This document shows positions 1-8,585 of a DNA stretch of 35,843 bases, one piece after another. The position numbers were made by a program, and so were the translations under genes. A model generated the notes under the pieces. It was not told the origin of the DNA and made no database searches. It was given only the letters and a program-made list of their open reading frames with translations. This DNA is from Methanobrevibacter sp. (GTDB taxonomy: Archaea; Methanobacteriota; Methanobacteria; Methanobacteriales; Methanobacteriaceae), in contig NZ_JAFSNZ010000037.1 of the NCBI RefSeq assembly GCF_017447225.1, positions 1 through 35,843 on the forward strand. Reading direction: 5' to 3'. Within the stretch, counting starts at the first letter, position 1; every line of letters begins with the position of its first letter.

Positions 1-102
1 ACAGGAATCCTGACAGAACAGTCAAAGATCCATCAAACAAATTCCCACCATCTCAAAAAAGAGGTGAATAAAAAATATTATCTCAAAAATTTCTTAACTT
101 AA
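1..102 (+). other. Possible 3' end of a gene cut by the left edge
   Basis: Frame 1 is open from the first base to TAA at 100-102 (33 codons), and frame 3 is open to TAA at 69-71. Either could be the tail of a gene starting outside the window. Neither tail is recognisable, and composition does not decide between them. After 102 the sequence becomes very AT-rich and non-coding. Confidence 0.2.
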
Positions 103-155
103 CAGGGTTGACAAAAAACAAAAAATAATATATATTATGACTCACCAAAAATAGT

Positions 156-205
156 AATTGGAGAGGTTTTGTTTTTTGGTTCTATATAATAATATCTCTC
201 CAATT
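156..205. repeat. Inverted repeat with 10-bp arms
   Basis: AATTGGAGAG at 156-165 is the exact reverse complement of CTCTCCAATT at 196-205, separated by 30 nt of T-rich sequence. It could be a transcript-end hairpin for the gene entering from the left, or a degraded element end. The arms are GC-richer than their surroundings. Confidence 0.4.
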
Positions 206-612
206 CATATATAACTATTTCTATAAGCTTTTTTACATCAAATCAATCTTTACAAATACCTAATAATCGCTTGATGGATTATTATAATTTCATATTTGGA
301 TCAAAAAGATTTAATTTAATTAAATAATTGCTCGTTAAAATGGCAATGAAATGATGAGTATTTGGTTTTAATAAACTCTTTGTTTGATTAGATTGGTTTG
401 AACTTTGCATCGATTTATTCATTCTTTTTGAAATTAGGTCAATGTGTAATTTCAACTGATAAGAGCTCTCCTGTTACACATCGACATTAAAATTTAAATA
501 GTGGACAGTCCCAGTAATTTAATTTTTAAAGACCCTATTTGTCTTAAATATTGGATTTTTGGATTTTAACATTGTTTTTTGAAATGTATTTTTAAGTTTA
601 TTTATTGTTTTT

Positions 613-1150
613 TCAATTTTTTATTTTTTTATTGGTGAATGAAGTTTTTATATTTTGTGGCTGATTAGATTCTTTTAAAAATTGTGTAATAGTAGTTTCA
701 TCGCCAGTATCGTAAATAACATTAGTTACAATATAATTAGTGGCCGAATCTAGCAGAGTAGCCCACATTTTCAATTTTCATTAAATTTAAATCCATTCAT
801 ATCAAAGATATAATGTATGAGTAATGACCTAAATTAAACCATAAAATATATTTATTAATAAAAGTCAATTTCAATTGTCTGATGATAAATATTAATTCCA
901 AAAAACTTTTTAAAAGATTTGCAAATATTTTTCAAACTTTCAAGATAATCTGAAATTTAATGCTCTGATTCATTTTTTAATTCGTTAATAAAATTACTAT
1001 TTTATCGACTAGACTTGTCAAATTCTTTTAAAAGGTTTTATTACAACTTTACAACTATAATCTGAACTTTCACATCAGTCTTGCCAATTTTCTTAAATAC
1101 TAAAGTTATTTCAGTAAAACTATATTTAACCACATGGCGTCCAACAATGA
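613..1150 (-). pseudogene. Decayed transposase (DDE type) in several frames
   Basis: On the minus strand a transposase-like protein can be pieced together only by changing frame. From about 1150 down there is a stretch with VVKYSFTEI and then KKIGKTDVKV, resembling the zinc-ribbon/HTH start of archaeal transposases, then stops. A segment containing FFGINIYHQTIE (about 960-860) follows, then YIFDMNGFKFNEN (about 815-775). After another frame change comes WATLLDSATNYIVTNVIYD, ending at TGA 613-615. The WATLLDS...NYIV part resembles the catalytic core of IS6/IS240-like transposases (DDE integrase fold). There is no intact reading frame and no clear terminal repeats, so the element is dead. The exact IS family is uncertain. 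Confidence 0.6.
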
Positions 1151-1565
1151 AGATATTTAGTAAAATTCATTTAAATAATTAATATATTTTTTAAAACTCA
1201 AATTAAAAGATTTAAAAACATTTAGACAAGATTCCTATAACTTCATAAACTAGTAATCTGAATGTATTAATCCATCATTAAAATTACAAAATATATATTG
1301 TTTAATACTAAAATACTATTTTTTGAATTATTTTTATATTTAGTGTGATAAGAGTTTCATTCCATATTTTATTAAATTTAATTATTTTTAAACAAAATTA
1401 AATCAAAAATCAAATTCATCAAAAAATTTTAAATCAACAAAGTTTTTGAAAGACGCATATGTAAAATCACTAAAGTATATTAAATTTGATATAAATAATA
1501 TTATTATAAATGGGATTATCTATTCTGTAGGTGATTACATTTTACTAATTCTTATTTGTGATATT

Positions 1566-2816
1566 ATGAGCAAAGTTAAAGATATATCATTAGCTTCGGA
1601 AGGAGTTAGAAAAATTGAATGGGTTCAAAAACACATGCCTGTTTTGGAATCCATTAAAAAGGAATATGAAGAAACTCAACCGTTTAAAGGAATTACTATT
1701 GGATCATGTTTACATTTAGAGCCTAAAACAATTAATTTGGGTTTGACATTAATGGCTGGTGGAGCTGAAGTCGCAATGACCGGATGCAATCCCCTATCCA
1801 CTCACGATGATGCAGTTGCAGGTGCAGCTGACTTGGGCTTGAACGTTTACGGGTGGAGAGAACAGGACGACGAAGAATACTACCAAACCATTAACATGGT
1901 ATTGGATCACAAACCGGACATAATCATCGACGACGGAGCTGACATGATTATGGTGCTTCACAACGAAAGAAATGAATTGTTAAGCCACATCAAAGGAGCA
2001 TGTGAAGAAACCACAACAGGTGTTCACAGATTACAGGCAATGCACGCAGACGGAGCACTAAAATTCCCAGTAATTGCTGTTAATGATGCTTATACCAAAT
2101 ACTTATTTGACAACCGTTACGGAACCGGACAATCAAGCTTTGACGCAATAATGGGAACAACCAACATGGTAATTGCAGGAAAAACCGTTGTTGTCTGCGG
2201 ATACGGCTGGTGCGGAAGAGGACTAGCACTCAGAGCAGCAGGTCTTGGTGCTGACGTAATCGTAACAGAAGTAGATCCAATCAGAGCACTCGAAGCAAGA
2301 ATGGATGGATACAGAGTAATGACCATCAGAGAAGCAGTAAAACAGGCAGACCTTATCATTACAGTAACAGGAAATGCTGACATTATCTCCGGTGACGACT
2401 TCAAATACATGAAAGACGGATGTATGCTTGCAAACTCCGGACACTTCAACGTAGAAATCAACAGACCTGATCTGGAAGCAATATCCACAGGAGTAAAAGA
2501 AGTAAGGGAAAGTATCGAAGAGTTCACCACAAAAGACGGACGCAAAATATATCTCTTAGCAGACGGTCGTTTAGTAAACTTATCCGCAGCACGTGGACAA
2601 GGGCACCCTGCAGAAATCATGGACATGAGTTTCGCAGTACAGGCACTATCTGCAAAACACATCCTAGAAAACGATTTACCTGTCGGTGTAACCAAAGCGC
2701 CTGACGAAATCGACTACACCGTAGCAAGCATGAAATTAGATGCAATGGGTATTGAAATCGATTCTTTAACCGATAAACAGAAAGCTTATATGGCTAACTG
2801 GCAAGAAGGAACATAA
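1566..2816 (+). CDS. ahcY: Adenosylhomocysteinase family (SAH / S-inosylhomocysteine hydrolase)
   Basis: NAD-dependent hydrolase that removes the homocysteine product of SAM-dependent methylation. The NAD-binding glycine motif GYGWCGRG lies at residues 212-219, the substrate region EETTTGVHR at 147-155, and a conserved ND...K segment near 173-178. The reading frame is open 40 codons further upstream, but GTGAT sits 3 nt before the ATG at 1566, the same layout as metK next door. That gives 416 aa, the usual archaeal length, without the C-terminal extension of bacterial and eukaryotic enzymes. It is 13 nt upstream of metK, so the two probably form one SAM-cycle transcript. In Methanocaldococcus jannaschii the homologue was shown to prefer S-inosylhomocysteine, made by a deaminase, so the true substrate here may be SIH. 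Family assignment is near certain; substrate is not. Confidence 0.93.
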   Translation: MSKVKDISLASEGVRKIEWVQKHMPVLESIKKEYEETQPFKGITIGSCLHLEPKTINLGLTLMAGGAEVAMTGCNPLSTHDDAVAGAADLGLNVYGWREQDDEEYYQTINMVLDHKPDIIIDDGADMIMVLHNERNELLSHIKGACEETTTGVHRLQAMHADGALKFPVIAVNDAYTKYLFDNRYGTGQSSFDAIMGTTNMVIAGKTVVVCGYGWCGRGLALRAAGLGADVIVTEVDPIRALEARMDGYRVMTIREAVKQADLIITVTGNADIISGDDFKYMKDGCMLANSGHFNVEINRPDLEAISTGVKEVRESIEEFTTKDGRKIYLLADGRLVNLSAARGQGHPAEIMDMSFAVQALSAKHILENDLPVGVTKAPDEIDYTVASMKLDAMGIEIDSLTDKQKAYMANWQEGT

Positions 2817-2829
2817 TAATGGTGATAAT

Positions 2830-4005
2830 ATGAGTGAACTTTATAGAACTTTTACATCAGAGTCTGTAACTCAGGGACATCCTGATAAAGTTGCAGATAT
2901 AATTTCAGATGCAATATTGGATGCGTATATGGCACAGGATAAAAATTCACATGTCGCATGCGAAACCTGCGTAACAACAGACTTTTGTATGGTATTCGGT
3001 GAGGTAACATCAACAGCTGACCTTTCAAATGAAGACATTGAAAAAATTATAAGAGACACAATCATTGAAATAGGCTATGACAATCCTGATTTGAAATTCG
3101 ATGGCCATAAATGTGAAGTTGTTAACAGACTCCATGCACAGTCTCCTGACATTAATCAGGGAGTGGACCGTGAAGATGCAGAAACTGGTGCAGGAGATCA
3201 AGGAATGATGTTTGGTTATGCAACCAATGAAACGGATTCATTAATGCCGTATCCAATAGATTTGGCACGAAAACTAACCAATAAATTAACAGAACTCCGA
3301 GAATCCGGTGAAATACCATATCTAAGACCAGACGGTAAAGCACAAGTATCACTAAACTATGATGAAAAAGGAAATGTCACATCATTGGATGCAATAGTAT
3401 TGTCAACCCAGCATGATGAGACAATGTCTGATAATCAGGAACAATTAAAAGAAGACATTCGTGAAAAACTCTTCAAAGATGTAGTTCCTGAAGGATTAAT
3501 AACTGATGAAACTGTAGAACATATTAATCCAACAGGAAAATTTGAAATTGGCGGACCCCATGGTGATGCAGGATTAACTGGACGAAAAATCATTGTTGAT
3601 ACCTATGGAGGTTATGCAAGACATGGTGGAGGAGCATTTTCAGGAAAAGACTGCACCAAAGTAGACAGAAGCGCATGCTACATGGCAAGATACATCGCAA
3701 AAAACATAGTAGCAAGCGGATTAGCAGAAAAATGTGAAATCCAACTATCATATGCAATCGGAGTGGCAGAACCAACATCTGTGATGGTAGATACCTTTGG
3801 AACTGGCGCAGATATTGGAGATAAAACCTTCGATGAAATCGTACGCGAAAACTTTAAGCTAACTCCTGATGGGATCATAGAAACCCTAGGTTTAAGGGAT
3901 GTTCAATACAAACAAACTGCAAAATATGGCCACTTTGGTATTGGCGGCCTTCCATGGGAAAAAACAGATAAAATTGGAGATTTAAAAAAATATATTATTG
4001 AATAA
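2830..4005 (+). CDS. metK: S-adenosylmethionine synthetase, bacterial type
   Basis: Makes SAM from ATP and methionine. Signature motifs are those of the bacterial/eukaryotic MAT family: GHPDK at 16-20 near the N-terminus, GAGDQG at 120-125 (ATP-binding hexapeptide), [13 protein letters not shown] from residue 241 and [11 protein letters not shown] about 20 residues later. The length of 391 aa is typical. The start is fixed by GGTGAT with 3 nt spacing. Most archaea use a very divergent archaeal-type MAT, so this looks like an enzyme gained from bacteria. It directly follows the SAH-hydrolase gene and is followed by a strong terminator, consistent with a two-gene operon. Confidence 0.95.
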   Translation: MSELYRTFTSESVTQGHPDKVADIISDAILDAYMAQDKNSHVACETCVTTDFCMVFGEVTSTADLSNEDIEKIIRDTIIEIGYDNPDLKFDGHKCEVVNRLHAQSPDINQGVDREDAETGAGDQGMMFGYATNETDSLMPYPIDLARKLTNKLTELRESGEIPYLRPDGKAQVSLNYDEKGNVTSLDAIVLSTQHDETMSDNQEQLKEDIREKLFKDVVPEGLITDETVEHINPTGKFEIGGPHGDAGLTGRKIIVDTYGGYARHGGGAFSGKDCTKVDRSACYMARYIAKNIVASGLAEKCEIQLSYAIGVAEPTSVMVDTFGTGADIGDKTFDEIVRENFKLTPDGIIETLGLRDVQYKQTAKYGHFGIGGLPWEKTDKIGDLKKYIIE

Positions 4006-4010
4006 CCTGT

Positions 4011-4040
4011 GAAACTTCTGTTGAAGTTTCTACTTTTTTT
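4011..4040 (+). terminator. Hairpin plus T-run after metK
   Basis: GAAACTTC (4011-4018) pairs perfectly with GAAGTTTC (4023-4030) around a 4-nt loop and is followed by seven T at 4034-4040. It starts 6 nt after the metK stop codon. Confidence 0.75.
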
Positions 4041-4076
4041 ATTTTCTTTTTGAAATGTCTCGAATTAGATGATACT

Positions 4077-4087
4077 TATTTATATTT
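4077..4087 (+). promoter_or_regulatory. TATA box for the dehydrogenase gene
   Basis: A TTATTTATATT-like box is centred about 26 nt before the ATG at 4108. No ribosome-binding site precedes that ATG, so the mRNA is probably leaderless. Confidence 0.5.
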
Positions 4088-4107
4088 TAAACATATAATA
4101 TACATTT

Positions 4108-5412
4108 ATGAATCTGACTGTTATTGGAACTGGTTATGTCGGTCTTGTAACCGGAACCTGTTTTGCGGAAATGGGAAATAAGGTATACTGTGTTGATATA
4201 GATGAAGAAAAAATCAATAATCTCAAAAAAGGTATCATTCCGATTTATGAACCTCACTTGGCAACTATGGTTATTGATAATCAAGCTAAAGAAAACTTAT
4301 TTTTCACTACTAACTTAAAAGAAGCTTTAGATGATTCTAATATCATTTTCATTGCAGTAGGTACTCCAGAAGATGATGGAGGTAAAGTTAATCTAAACTT
4401 TGTTTTCACTGTTGCAAAACAAATCGCAGAAAACATAACTAAGGATTCCTTAATAGTCACCAAATCAACAGTTCCTGTAGGAACTGGCTTTGAAATTAAA
4501 AAATTTATCGATGAAAATAAAGTCAATGATGTACATATCGAAATAGCATCAAATCCCGAATTTTTAAAGGAAGGTGTTGCAATTGAAGACTGCTTACATC
4601 CGGACAGAGTAATTATAGGAACAGAATCCGAAAAAGCAGCTCAAACATTAAAAGAATTATATGAACCATTTGTTGCTAATCACGACAGATTCATTGTAAT
4701 GGATGTTAAAAGTGCTGAGATGACCAAATATGTTGCTAATGCAATGCTTGCAACTAAAATATCATTCATGAATGAAATTGCAAATATCTGCGAGTTAACT
4801 GGGGCTAATGTTCAAAATGTCCGTTTGGGAATCGGATCGGATAAGCGTATCGGATACAAGTTCATTTATGCTGGCTGCGGTTATGGGGGGTCATGCTTTC
4901 CAAAAGATGTTAAAGGCCTAATCAACACTTCCTTGGAAAACGGCTACATCCCAAGCATATTATCAATGGTTGATGAGGTTAACGAAGCTCAAAAAATGGT
5001 CATTGTTGATAAGATTACTAAAAGATTTGGGGATGATTTAAGTAATTTCACATTTGCAGTATGGGGATTAGCATTTAAACCTCAAACCGATGATGTGAGA
5101 TGTGCTCCTTCAATTACCATAATAAGTGAACTGATTAAAAGGGGAGCTCATATAAAGGCATATGATTCCAAAGCAATTGAAACTTTCAGGCAAGTTCTGG
5201 ATGATGAAAATATTGAATTTACAAAATCCAAGTATGATGCTCTTGATGATGCAGATGCATTAATCTTAATCACTGAATGGAAGGAATTCAGAAGCTTGGA
5301 TTTACATGAGCTTTCAAAAAGATTAAATCAAAAGATTATTTTTGATGGACGTAATATCTATCCAAAAAGAATTCAGGATGAAGGATTCGAACTTTACCAA
5401 ATTGGTTGCTAA
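4108..5412 (+). CDS. UDP-glucose 6-dehydrogenase family protein
   Basis: NAD-dependent nucleotide-sugar dehydrogenase. It oxidises the C6 hydroxyl of a UDP- or GDP-sugar to a carboxylate, supplying uronic-acid precursors for surface polysaccharide. The N-terminal Rossmann motif is GTGYVG (residues 7-12), followed by FIAVGTP (81-87), STVPVGT (120-126) and NPEFLKEG (149-156). The catalytic cysteine is C263 in GSCFPKD. Its length of 434 aa matches the TuaD/RkpK-type Ugd group. UDP-N-acetylmannosamine dehydrogenases share this fold, so the exact sugar is not proven. It has its own promoter. It belongs to a different subfamily from the dehydrogenase at 10721-11944. Confidence 0.9.
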   Translation: MNLTVIGTGYVGLVTGTCFAEMGNKVYCVDIDEEKINNLKKGIIPIYEPHLATMVIDNQAKENLFFTTNLKEALDDSNIIFIAVGTPEDDGGKVNLNFVFTVAKQIAENITKDSLIVTKSTVPVGTGFEIKKFIDENKVNDVHIEIASNPEFLKEGVAIEDCLHPDRVIIGTESEKAAQTLKELYEPFVANHDRFIVMDVKSAEMTKYVANAMLATKISFMNEIANICELTGANVQNVRLGIGSDKRIGYKFIYAGCGYGGSCFPKDVKGLINTSLENGYIPSILSMVDEVNEAQKMVIVDKITKRFGDDLSNFTFAVWGLAFKPQTDDVRCAPSITIISELIKRGAHIKAYDSKAIETFRQVLDDENIEFTKSKYDALDDADALILITEWKEFRSLDLHELSKRLNQKIIFDGRNIYPKRIQDEGFELYQIGC

Positions 5413-5915
5413 CATGTAGATTAACTTAAACCGATTTTTATTTTTATTTTAATAGTTTATTTAAATTGAATTTTTGATTGATTATTGTTGTAGTTTTCTT
5501 TTTAAATATTTGTTTTATAAAGTCAATTTTTGATATTTTGATAGTTTGCACATATTGTTCTCATCTTTTTACGTTATTAATCTAGAAATGCAATAATTTT
5601 GGCATTCGGGAGTATGTTAACTAATGTTTGATTTTTTCATAGGCAGTATGCTAAATTGGATATTTTTGATTATTTCTTAGTTAAAATTTTCAGGGAAAAT
5701 TCTATCATACTTGGATTGAATAAATTCAGTATAACAATAAACTATGGAATTTTTTTGTCGCACGAATACTGTTCAAATGCTCTCACCAAATTATTATATA
5801 TTTTATAAACATACCTATTATTATATTTCATAAATGTATTTGTTGTATTTAATAGAAATTTATATATTATAAATTTTTAAAATATAATACCATATTCTTT
5901 TTAAGGTGATTAACC
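5413..5915. other. AT-rich intergenic region with a repeated 29-bp element
   Basis: 503 nt without a supported gene. It holds T-rich sequence downstream of the dehydrogenase, the element at 5756-5784, a TATA-like stretch at about 5793-5803, and a second strong TATA box (TTTATATATTATAAA, about 5858-5872) that probably serves the XRE gene at 5916. Confidence 0.5.
5756..5784 (+). repeat. 29-bp dispersed element, copy 1
   Basis: This 29-mer starts TGTCG and ends ATGCTCTC. It is 26/29 identical to 35711-35739, in the same orientation. Both copies follow a run of T and both are followed 9-11 nt later by TTATATATTTTAT, so not only the 29-mer but its arrangement is conserved. The role is unknown; an upstream regulatory site or a 3'-end signal are both possible. 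Confidence 0.55.
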
Positions 5916-6242
5916 ATGAAAAATGTTGGAGCAAGAATGGAAACTCTCAGAGAAAATATGAATTTGACTCCTCAAGCATTATCTTCATATTTGGACATTC
6001 CAACTGAAGATTTGCTTGACATGGAAAATGGCAACAAGAATATTACTTTATCCATTTTAAACAAGCTATGCTCATTATTCGGATGCAGTGAAAGTTATCT
6101 ACTTTGCAGGAGTGAAGAATTTGATTATACAAAATTTGCATTTAGAAGTAGTAGTATTGAAGTAGCTGACCTTGAAGGTATAGCAAGCATGAATAGAATA
6201 TACATGAATATGAAATACCTAACAAGCAAAATGGATGATTAG
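5916..6242 (+). CDS. XRE-family helix-turn-helix protein
   Basis: 108-aa DNA-binding protein. Residues 5-65 form a Cro/C1-type HTH: RMETLRENMNLTP, then SSYLDIPTEDLLDMENG, then NKLCSLFGCSESYLL. The C-terminal 40 residues have no recognisable fold. The start is supported by GGTGAT 5 nt before ATG and a TATA box near 5865. Its stop codon overlaps the next gene's ATG by 8 nt, so it is co-translated with the ImmA/IrrE protease gene. In XRE-ImmA/IrrE pairs the protease often cleaves the repressor, so this is probably the autoregulator or antitoxin-like part of the cassette (inference). Confidence 0.85.
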   Translation: MKNVGARMETLRENMNLTPQALSSYLDIPTEDLLDMENGNKNITLSILNKLCSLFGCSESYLLCRSEEFDYTKFAFRSSSIEVADLEGIASMNRIYMNMKYLTSKMDD

Positions 6243-6990
6243 TTTGAAAACAGATAACCAGTTAAATGCCGAAGCCATTAAATTAAGAGAAAAATGGGGT
6301 TTGAATCCTTATGGGTCTGTTGATATTACATCAGTGGTTTTATCAAAACTCCCAAACTTAACCTTATTGTACATGCCATTTTCCAAAAACACAAGTGGGA
6401 TGTGCATTAAAGATGAAAATATCGAAATAATTGGGATTAACTCAACAATGACTAAAGGAAGACAAAGATTCACATTGGCTCATGAATTGTATCACTTGTT
6501 AATTGAGGAAAATTCCGGAAAACCTATTGTCTGCAACTATCTTTTAAGAGATGACTCTGAAAGAGAAGCAGATAAGTTCGCTTCATATCTATTAATGACT
6601 GAGGAAGGTCTCAGCCAATACTGTGAAATGAACCATATTAATGAATGGAATTTGGGTAACATTATTTCTGTTGAACAATATTTCCAGATTAGCCATCGTG
6701 CATTATTGACTCGCCTTTTGAACAATGGATTAATTTCTGAAAATGAATATGATGAATATGAATGTAAATATATATCTGATGAAGCGAAAATCAGGGGATA
6801 TAGTGATGAATTATACCGATCATCCCCTAAAGAAGACCAATACATGACCCTTGGAAAATACATTAATACAATTGAATACTTAGATGAAATAGGTAAAATA
6901 AGTCAAAGTAAGAAAAAAGAGCTCCTTCTTGATGGCTATAGGGGAGATCTTGTATTTAATGTGGATAAGGGTGATGATATCAATGACTAA
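6235..6990 (+). CDS. ImmA/IrrE-family zinc metallopeptidase (COG2856/DUF955)
   Basis: 251 aa. The metallopeptidase motif is FTLAHELYHLL, giving ligands H83 and H87, catalytic E84, and a third ligand probably E111 in READKFASYLL. This is the classic ImmA/IrrE layout. Family members cleave XRE-type repressors (ImmA of ICEBs1, IrrE/PprI of Deinococcus). It overlaps the XRE gene by 8 nt and the PIN gene by 8 nt, so all three are one translationally coupled unit. The C-terminal 100 residues, rich in charged helices, have no family I recognise and could sense a signal or bind the PIN partner. Confidence 0.88.
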   Translation: MISLKTDNQLNAEAIKLREKWGLNPYGSVDITSVVLSKLPNLTLLYMPFSKNTSGMCIKDENIEIIGINSTMTKGRQRFTLAHELYHLLIEENSGKPIVCNYLLRDDSEREADKFASYLLMTEEGLSQYCEMNHINEWNLGNIISVEQYFQISHRALLTRLLNNGLISENEYDEYECKYISDEAKIRGYSDELYRSSPKEDQYMTLGKYINTIEYLDEIGKISQSKKKELLLDGYRGDLVFNVDKGDDIND

Positions 6991-7522
6991 ACCTATTTTT
7001 TATGATACTGATTGTTTATCGTCATTTTTGCAGATAAATAGAATAGATTTACTAAAAAAGGAATATTCAAAAATCATCATCTCAGATAAAGTTAAGAGTG
7101 AATTATATAATAAAAACACTCCGGATAAAGTTAAAAAAAGGTTAACATTATTAATTCAGGAAGGATATGTTGAAATTAAAGACTTGGAACTTGGCAGTGA
7201 AGAATTTGATCAATATTATGAATTTATAACTGATGATAAAACTGAAGATATTGGTAAAGGAGAATTAAGTATTATTTCACTTGCAATAACTAAAAATGGA
7301 ATACTTGCAAGCAATAACTTGGATGATGTGTGTTATTTTGTAAAAAAATACAATCTGGAACATGTTACAACATCCAAAATAATAGTAACATGTTATGAAA
7401 AAGGATATTTGACTTTTGATGAAGCAGATAATATATGGAAAAAATTATTAAAAAATCCAAAGCATCCACAGATGTCTTTTAAAGATTTTTATAATAAAGA
7501 TGATAAGATGTGTTATAATTGA
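6983..7522 (+). CDS. PIN-domain-like protein (putative ribonuclease toxin)
   Basis: 179 aa from the ATG at 6983, which is preceded by GGTGAT and overlaps the ImmA/IrrE stop by 8 nt; longer in-frame starts would sit inside that gene. PIN-like acidic residues appear in the expected order: FYDTD (D8/D10) in the first strand, E40 in SDKVKSEL, E94 in GKGELS, and D114/D115 in SNNLDD. PIN proteins are Mg-dependent RNases and common VapC-type toxins. No VapB-type antitoxin is present. Instead the partners are XRE and a protease, so toxicity may be controlled through repressor cleavage (inference). Confidence 0.75.
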   Translation: MTKPIFYDTDCLSSFLQINRIDLLKKEYSKIIISDKVKSELYNKNTPDKVKKRLTLLIQEGYVEIKDLELGSEEFDQYYEFITDDKTEDIGKGELSIISLAITKNGILASNNLDDVCYFVKKYNLEHVTTSKIIVTCYEKGYLTFDEADNIWKKLLKNPKHPQMSFKDFYNKDDKMCYN

Positions 7523-7765
7523 TATTTTCAAATAATCTTTATAAAATTCAATATTGTTTGAAAACTATTAAAATTATATTAATTGGTATTCATATCTATA
7601 TTGATTAACAATATTTTCATTGTATATGCAGGACATACAAATATATAAATGTAATGGTTGATTATAATGATAGTTGTCTCATCAACATATCATTTATATG
7701 TGCACGAAATTATTTTTATCATAATATTTAAATAACACTTAGTTACAATACTAATATACGAGGTG

Positions 7766-7816
7766 ATGAAAAGAATCTTGAAAAAAATAATCGGAAATGT
7801 TGATTCATTATTGTAA
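7766..7816 (+). CDS. Possible 16-residue peptide with strong SD
   Basis: A short ORF (MKRILKKIIG..., 16 codons, TAA 7814-7816) begins inside GAGGTGATG, a near-perfect anti-SD match, though abutting the ATG. A TATA-like TATTTAAATAA lies about 35-45 nt upstream. It may be a genuine micropeptide or leader peptide, or the 5' remnant of a lost gene. The rest of the 7523-8022 gap shows no other credible gene. Confidence 0.25.
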   Translation: MKRILKKIIGNVDSLL

Positions 7817-7900
7817 ACTGGGACCTTACAAATAATGAATACAACAAGCATAAAACCATAAAATAACAACAGAAATAGTTTTATGTATAAAAGTAGAGTA

Positions 7901-7936
7901 ACATCATATTTAAATGTATGTACATCATATTTAAAT
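7901..7936. repeat. Two direct 15-bp repeats
   Basis: ACATCATATTTAAAT occurs at 7901-7915 and 7922-7936, a 21-bp period (about two DNA turns), roughly 90-120 nt before the ATG at 8023. Each copy contains TATTTAAAT, so one is probably the TATA box. The tandem arrangement suggests an operator. Confidence 0.45.
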
Positions 7937-8022
7937 AAACTATTTTTCTTTTGGTTTTTGTGCACTGATAAAATTACCAGTTCTTTTTAATCCTCATTAA
8001 TTAAATTATGGGAGGAAAAATC

Positions 8023-8238
8023 ATGAGTGACATAATTAATAAATTAAAAAGCTCAGATGAGAAAGTAACTAATCTTGAGTTATTGGATTATGTTATTGCA
8101 CTTCAACTTAGCAAAATTGAAGAATATAACGAAGATATGGATTTACCTTCTTCAAAAATTTCTGAAGATGCTGAAAACTCAATGTCTAATCTGATTGATC
8201 TTTTAAAGCTCAGAGAACATTATAAACGTAGAAAATAG
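8023..8238 (+). CDS. Hypothetical protein, 71 aa
   Basis: Small charged helical protein with no family I recognise. The start at 8023 is chosen because GGAGG lies 7 nt upstream; an ATG at 8008 is in frame but precedes the SD. The sequence is rich in Leu, Lys, Glu and Asp with no membrane segment or cysteine, and it ends in a basic tail (KLREHYKRRK). It is 45 nt upstream of the DUF2188 gene and in the same direction, inside the putative defence block. Confidence 0.6.
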   Translation: MSDIINKLKSSDEKVTNLELLDYVIALQLSKIEEYNEDMDLPSSKISEDAENSMSNLIDLLKLREHYKRRK

Positions 8239-8283
8239 TTGTTAAATTAAAGGTCCCAAGTTATACAATTTGTGAGTGATAAA

Positions 8284-8523
8284 ATGAGTAAAAAAGAATA
8301 TATACATGTTGTCAAAACAAAAGATGGGAAATGGGTCAATAAAAAAGAAGGTTCTAAAAGAGCTTCTTCAGTGAGTAACACTCAAGCAGAAGCTAAAAGC
8401 AAAGCAATTGAGCAAGCTAAAAAGCATGGAAATGCTGAAGTAAAGGTTCATGGAAGAGATGGTCGAATTAGAGAGTCAAATACTTACACTAGGAAAAATG
8501 ATCCTAGAAAAACAAAAGGATAA
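8284..8523 (+). CDS. DUF2188 family protein
   Basis: 79-aa very basic protein. Hallmarks of DUF2188 are visible in order: HVVKTKDGKWVNKKEG, RASSVSNTQAEA, then VHGRDGRIRESNTY near the C-terminus. The function of the family is not established; its members are small and often lie in accessory regions. The start at 8284 is chosen because GTGAT sits 4 nt upstream; a GTG at 8272 in the same frame is less likely. Followed by a T-rich stretch and then the next pair of genes. Confidence 0.8.
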   Translation: MSKKEYIHVVKTKDGKWVNKKEGSKRASSVSNTQAEAKSKAIEQAKKHGNAEVKVHGRDGRIRESNTYTRKNDPRKTKG

Positions 8524-8585
8524 AGTACTTTATTTACTTTATCTTTTCAAAAAATCAAAACTAAAAAATTAATATGGTGAATGTA

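Noticed and set aside
2117-2695. Long open frame on the minus strand inside the SAH-hydrolase gene (192 codons)
   Set aside because: The plus strand is an unmistakable conserved enzyme; the reverse frame is Ser/Pro/Ile-rich with no SD and no family motif.
7901-7936. CRISPR array
   Set aside because: Only two short copies with a 6-nt spacer; no repeat-spacer array or cas gene is visible anywhere in the window.
7690-7965. 91-codon minus-strand frame, very hydrophobic
   Set aside because: It reads through the direct repeats and TATA-like sequences of an AT-rich gap; its Phe/Leu/Ile runs are what A/T bias produces. No SD precedes its start.
7819-8258. TGGGACCTT (7819-7827) and AAGGTCCCA (8250-8258) as possible terminal inverted repeats around the 71-aa gene
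   Set aside because: Only 9 bp, no target duplication and no transposase; could be chance, although its GC content is notable for the region.
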